DNA from: Salinisphaera sp. T31B1
GTDB taxonomy: Bacteria; Pseudomonadota; Gammaproteobacteria; Nevskiales; Salinisphaeraceae
Direction of reading: 5' to 3'
Assembly: GCF_040361275.1 (NCBI RefSeq)
Contig: NZ_APNH01000001.1
Location: 1,337,001-1,401,000 of the forward strand
DNA length: 64,000 bases
Numbering within the stretch: the stretch's first letter is position 1; every line of letters starts with the position of its first letter. Position numbers and translations under genes: made by a program. The notes under the pieces were generated by a model. That model was given only the letters and a program-made list of their open reading frames with translations, was not told where the DNA came from and made no database searches. This document shows, in pieces, positions 60,769-64,000 of the stretch.

Positions 60769-62100
60769 TCAGCGGGTGCCCGCTAGCACGCGATCGACCA
60801 TGGCCGGGGCCTGGCCGAGATAGTTGGCCGGGTCGGTCAGCGCCTGGATCCGGGCACGATCCAGATGGGCGGTGACGCGTTCATCGGCCGCCAGCGCATC
60901 GGCCAGCGGCAATGCCTGGTCGCTGGCGATGCGACAGGCGCGATAGACGATGTCGTGAGCGGCCTGGCGACCGGTATGGTCGGCCAGTGCCATCATCACG
61001 GCTTCGGCGACGATCAGGCCGTGAGTCATGTCCAGGTTGGCAGCCATGCGCGCACCGTCGACCTCCAGACCGGCGAGCGCGAAGTTGGCCTGTGCCAAAG
61101 CCCCGGAAGTGAGCGCGAAGCTCTCGGGAATGGCGATCCATTCCGCCTGCCACGGGCCGGTCGCACGTTCGAAATCCTGGATGGAGGCATCGAGCATGGT
61201 CGCGGCCTGTTGGCGCACGCTCTTGGCCGCCGCACAGATGATTTCACAGGAGATCGGGTTGCGCTTCTGCGGCATCGTGCTACTGGCGCCGCGCCCGGGC
61301 ACGAACGGTTCGAAGACTTCTCCGAACTCGGTGGCCATCATCAGCATCACATCCTGTGCGATCTTGCCCAGCGAGGCGGTGACCAGACCCAGCCAGTGGA
61401 CAGCTTCAGTCAGGCTGTCGCGTGCGGTATGCCAGCTGATCGACGCCTGGCCAAGCCCGAGTTCGGCGGCGAGTTCAGCCTGTACCTCCAGACCACGATT
61501 GCCAAGCGAAGCCAGGGTACCGGCCGCGCCCGAGAATGCGACCACCTCGAGACGCGGTCGCAGCTGGGCCAGGCGTTCGTCGTGGCGGTCGAACATCGAC
61601 AGCCAGACGGCCGCCTTGTAGCCGAAGGTGATCGGCAGCGCATGCTGCAGATGGGTCCGGCCGGCCATGGGGGTGTCCCGATGCCGGCGGGCCAGTTCGG
61701 CGAGTGTGGCGCGAAGCGTCTGCAGATCGGTCGCGACCAGATCCAGTGCTTCGCGCATCTGCAGTACGAGTGCGGTGTCCATGACGTCCTGCGTGGTCGC
61801 GCCCCAGTGCAGGTAGCCGCCGTGATCGCCGCAGTGTTCGCCCAGCTGCTCGACCAACGGCAGTATCGGATAGCCGACGTTCTCGGTGTCGTGTTTCAGC
61901 CGTTCCAAGTCGAGCCGGTCGTAGTCGGCAACCTCGGCAATGGTTTGTGCGGCGTCGGCGGGGATGATCCCCAGGCGTGCCTGAGCACGGGCCAACGCAA
62001 CCTCGACGCGAATCTGGCATTCCAGCTGATGCCGGTCGGCGAATATGGCCCGCATGGCCGGCGTACTGAAACTGTCCTGATAGAGATACGAGTCGCGCAC
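60769..62100 (-). CDS. PurB/PcaB-type lyase of the fumarase/aspartase superfamily
   Basis: This protein of about 443 residues has the superfamily signature ASSTMPQKRNPISCE and the conserved regions YLHWGATTQDVMDTALV and GRTHLQHALPITFGYK. The MPQKRNP form is like 3-carboxymuconate cycloisomerase and adenylosuccinate lyase. It should add to or split a C-N or C-O bond next to a carboxylate by beta-elimination. As first gene of the TRAP/dehydratase operon it probably releases the dehydratase substrate, or fumarate, from an imported compound. GTG 62100 is the likeliest start; longer frames run through the operator. Confidence 0.78.
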   Translation of the reverse strand: MRDSYLYQDSFSTPAMRAIFADRHQLECQIRVEVALARAQARLGIIPADAAQTIAEVADYDRLDLERLKHDTENVGYPILPLVEQLGEHCGDHGGYLHWGATTQDVMDTALVLQMREALDLVATDLQTLRATLAELARRHRDTPMAGRTHLQHALPITFGYKAAVWLSMFDRHDERLAQLRPRLEVVAFSGAAGTLASLGNRGLEVQAELAAELGLGQASISWHTARDSLTEAVHWLGLVTASLGKIAQDVMLMMATEFGEVFEPFVPGRGASSTMPQKRNPISCEIICAAAKSVRQQAATMLDASIQDFERATGPWQAEWIAIPESFALTSGALAQANFALAGLEVDGARMAANLDMTHGLIVAEAVMMALADHTGRQAAHDIVYRACRIASDQALPLADALAADERVTAHLDRARIQALTDPANYLGQAPAMVDRVLAGTR

Positions 62101-62109
62101 GGCGTCACC

Positions 62110-62143
62110 AAATGTACTTACTAAATAAAATGTACGTACATTT
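62110..62143. promoter_or_regulatory. Two operator sites for the GntR/HutC regulator
   Basis: AAATGTACGTACATTT (62128-62143) is a perfect 16-base palindrome. A second imperfect copy begins AAATGTACTTAC at 62110, 18 bases away, nearly two helical turns. The TGTAnnTACA core is the type bound by HutC-subfamily GntR regulators. They sit just before the lyase start and 112 bases before the divergent regulator gene, so both directions are probably repressed. Confidence 0.75.
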
Positions 62144-62255
62144 GTAGACGAGCGGGTATGAGGTGTCAACCGGGTATCGCAGCGATTGGGCGTTGCGTGA
62201 CGAGGGCCAAACAGGGATCGTTGCGGCATGAAAACTCTCGTCGACCGGGTCGCGT

Positions 62256-63002
62256 ATGCCCGAACCTAGGTATCAGCGGGTCGCCCGCGCGCTGTTCGGC
62301 GCGATCCGCGAGCAGCATTACCCGGTGGGCTCGCTACTGCCGCCGGAAGTCGAGCTGGCTCGACGGCACGGGGTCAGCCGACAGACCGTGCGCAAGGCGA
62401 TCGAACAGCTCGAGCGCCAGCAGCTGGTGACCCGTCGCGCGGGCATCGGTACCCGCGTACAGGCGCCGGCGCAGGCAACCGGCTATCGCCAGCAACTGTC
62501 GTCGATCGACGATCTGGTGCAGTTCGGCGAAACCCATCAGCGTCGCGTCGAGCATATCCAGACCTGCGTCATCGATATCGACACCGCCGATGTACTGGAA
62601 TGCGCGGCCGGCTCGCGTTGGCTGCGTATCGCCACCCAGCGTCTGGACAGCGGCCATCAGCCGCCGACGCCGGTGTGCTGGACGGACAACTTCATCGATA
62701 TCGCACATGCCGCGATCGGCGAGCAGGTCACCCGGGAGCCCGATACTCTGATCAGCGCGCTGATCGAGCGCCGCTACGGCCGCCGAACACTGACCATCAA
62801 TCAGAACGCCAGCGCCACCACCATGCCGGCCGAGGCGGCGGCCGTACTTGCGGTCCCGACCGGCTCACCGGCGCTGCGGGTGATCCGGCATTATCTCGAC
62901 GAGCTCGACGACGTATTCATGATCACGCGTACTTTCCATATCGGCGAGCGCTACAGGCTGCGCTCGACGCTGTGCCACACCGCTGCTCCACTGGGCGACT
63001 GA
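62256..63002 (+). CDS. GntR-family regulator, HutC/UTRA type
   Basis: This 248-residue regulator has an N-terminal winged helix (YQRVARALFGAIREQHYPVGSLLPPEVELARRHGVSRQTVRKAIEQLERQQLVTRRAGIGTRV). A C-terminal UTRA ligand domain follows (residues about 90-240; ending PALRVIRHYLDELDDVFMITRTFHI). It is transcribed away from the lyase/TRAP/dehydratase operon and probably represses it until the imported compound or an intermediate binds. The matching operators lie between the two. Confidence 0.9.
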   Translation: MPEPRYQRVARALFGAIREQHYPVGSLLPPEVELARRHGVSRQTVRKAIEQLERQQLVTRRAGIGTRVQAPAQATGYRQQLSSIDDLVQFGETHQRRVEHIQTCVIDIDTADVLECAAGSRWLRIATQRLDSGHQPPTPVCWTDNFIDIAHAAIGEQVTREPDTLISALIERRYGRRTLTINQNASATTMPAEAAAVLAVPTGSPALRVIRHYLDELDDVFMITRTFHIGERYRLRSTLCHTAAPLGD

Positions 63003-63081
63003 GTCGGCGGGACATCGCGCCCGCGCTATCGCGGCATCGGTCGAAACACGGATTGAATCCAAACCCGGCGCCGCTGTATAT

Positions 63082-64000
63082 ATGCACAGTATGGAGCTGC
63101 TCAAAAAACTCGAGATCCTTGCCGATGCTGCCAAGTACGACGCATCGTGCTCGTCCAGCGGCACAAGCCGACGCTCGTCGGTGGGTGGGCAGGGCGTGGG
63201 CTCGTCGGAAGGTTCGGGCATTTGTCACGCGTACGCGCCCGACGGGCGATGCATCTCGCTGCTCAAGATTCTGCTGACCAATTTCTGTATCTACGAGTGC
63301 AGCTATTGCATCAATCGCAATTCGTCGAATGTGCAGCGGGCGCGCTTTACCACCCGGGAAGTGGTCGATCTGACCCTGGATTTCTACAAGCGCAATTATA
63401 TCGAGGGGCTGTTTTTGTCCTCGGGCGTGATCCAGTCGCCGGACTACACGATGAGCCAGCTGGTAGAGGTCGCCCGCAGCCTGCGTATGGATCACGACTT
63501 TCGCGGCTATATCCATCTCAAGACCATTCCCGATGCCGACGGCCAACTGCTGGCCGATGCCGGGCGTTTTGCCGATCGGCTCAGCATCAACGTGGAACTG
63601 CCCACCCGGATTGCGCTTGCCGATCTGGCGCCGGAAAAGGACCATCGCACCATCAGGTTGTCGATGGCACGTATTCGCGCTCGCCAGGATGAATACGCCG
63701 AAGCCTCGCGTGGCGCACGAAAGATCAGCAATGCCACGCCGCGGCCGGCCAGGCCGCCGCGCTTCGCGCCGGCCGGCCAGTCCACCCAGATGATCGTCGG
63801 CGCGGAGCCGTCGACCGATGCCCAGATCCTGTCCACCACTGCGAACCTGTATTCGGCGTACAAGCTCAAGCGGGTTTATTTCTCGGCGTTTTCGCCGATC
63901 ACGGATGCCAGCGCCAAGCTGCCGGCGCAGCGAACCTCGCTGGTACGCGAGCATCGGTTGTACCAATCCGACTGGCTGATTCGTTTCTATGGCTACGGTC
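63082..64000 (+). CDS. Radical SAM protein, putative DNA modification/repair type (3' end missing)
   Basis: The first 306 codons of a gene that runs off the window. The radical SAM cluster motif is CIYECSYC (CxxxCxxC), followed by NRNSSNVQRARFTTREVVDL, GLFLSSGVIQSPDYTM and INVELPT. This is the family annotated as putative DNA modification/repair radical SAM protein, commonly next to a UdgX-type gene. ATG at 63082 or 63091. An N-terminal Ser/Gly-rich stretch (residues about 23-45) precedes the core. Confidence 0.85.
   Translation, partial: MHSMELLKKLEILADAAKYDASCSSSGTSRRSSVGGQGVGSSEGSGICHAYAPDGRCISLLKILLTNFCIYECSYCINRNSSNVQRARFTTREVVDLTLDFYKRNYIEGLFLSSGVIQSPDYTMSQLVEVARSLRMDHDFRGYIHLKTIPDADGQLLADAGRFADRLSINVELPTRIALADLAPEKDHRTIRLSMARIRARQDEYAEASRGARKISNATPRPARPPRFAPAGQSTQMIVGAEPSTDAQILSTTANLYSAYKLKRVYFSAFSPITDASAKLPAQRTSLVREHRLYQSDWLIRFYGYG

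Noticed and set aside
1-64000. CRISPR arrays, insertion sequences, prophage or integron structures
   Set aside because: No regularly spaced repeats, transposase or integrase motifs, or phage genes were seen on either strand.

Overview
This 64 kb window is GC-rich, gene-dense chromosomal DNA from a free-living, metabolically versatile and probably halotolerant gammaproteobacterium. A marine or hypersaline Salinisphaera-like organism would fit, but that is inference. The signs are a long Pseudomonas-type isocitrate lyase, ectoine- and glycine-betaine-related genes, TRAP and Liv-type importers, an encapsulated-ferritin system and several stress-associated small proteins (CsbD, DUF2267, DUF2795, glycine-zipper proteins). 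I see no rRNA, tRNA, insertion sequence, prophage or CRISPR array. Decay is limited to small gene remnants, dbpA-like near 0.4 kb and short-chain dehydrogenase-like near 35 kb.

Layout. 0-0.3 kb: end of a sulfurtransferase gene. 0.9-6.7 kb: an unusual pair of divergent groups. On the minus strand an amidase, a pyruvoyl-type phosphatidylserine-decarboxylase-like enzyme and a solitary ectoine synthase are closely packed; on the plus strand are a GST-like protein and an M24-fold protein resembling ectoine hydrolase. Both ends of an ectoine-type cyclic amidine chemistry are present without ectA or ectB. 6.9-10.2 kb: O-acetylhomoserine sulfhydrylase and a lipoprotein carboxylesterase. 10.7-15.9 kb: a complete five-gene Liv-type ABC importer. 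16-25 kb: small membrane, stress and signalling genes, including two diguanylate cyclases, MsrB and a UDG-fold protein. 25.4-27 kb: DAHP synthase (first step of aromatic amino acid synthesis) behind what reads as a textbook transcription attenuator with a Tyr-Phe-Gly-Tyr-Trp-Phe leader peptide. 27-35.8 kb: glycine-zipper proteins and AI-2E-family transporters, each present twice in mirrored order, around SURF1, lipocalin, AzlCD and lipoprotein genes. 36.1-37.3 kb: encapsulin shell and its ferritin-like cargo. 37.5-51.2 kb: thioesterase-like protein, isocitrate lyase, ChaC, a solitary betaine-binding protein, PanE-like reductase, ArfB, CsbD, a PAS-LuxR regulator, a formate/nitrite-type channel, a phosphatase and a hydrolase. 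51.4-54.9 kb: an aromatic-amine-dehydrogenase operon (large subunit, MauE, MauD, TTQ-bearing small subunit, cytochrome c), followed by an exported amidase. 56.6-63 kb: a catabolic operon with a D-tartrate-dehydratase-like enolase, a TRAP importer and a PcaB/PurB-type lyase, opposite a GntR/HutC regulator with two matching operator sites. The window ends inside a radical-SAM gene.

Functionally, the aromatic amine dehydrogenase, the TRAP/dehydratase operon, the Liv importer and isocitrate lyase point to growth on amines, hydroxy-acids and C2-yielding substrates. The most interesting items for follow-up are the EctC/decarboxylase/amidase versus DoeA-like locus, the aromatic attenuator, and the TRAP/dehydratase/lyase operon whose substrate is not known.
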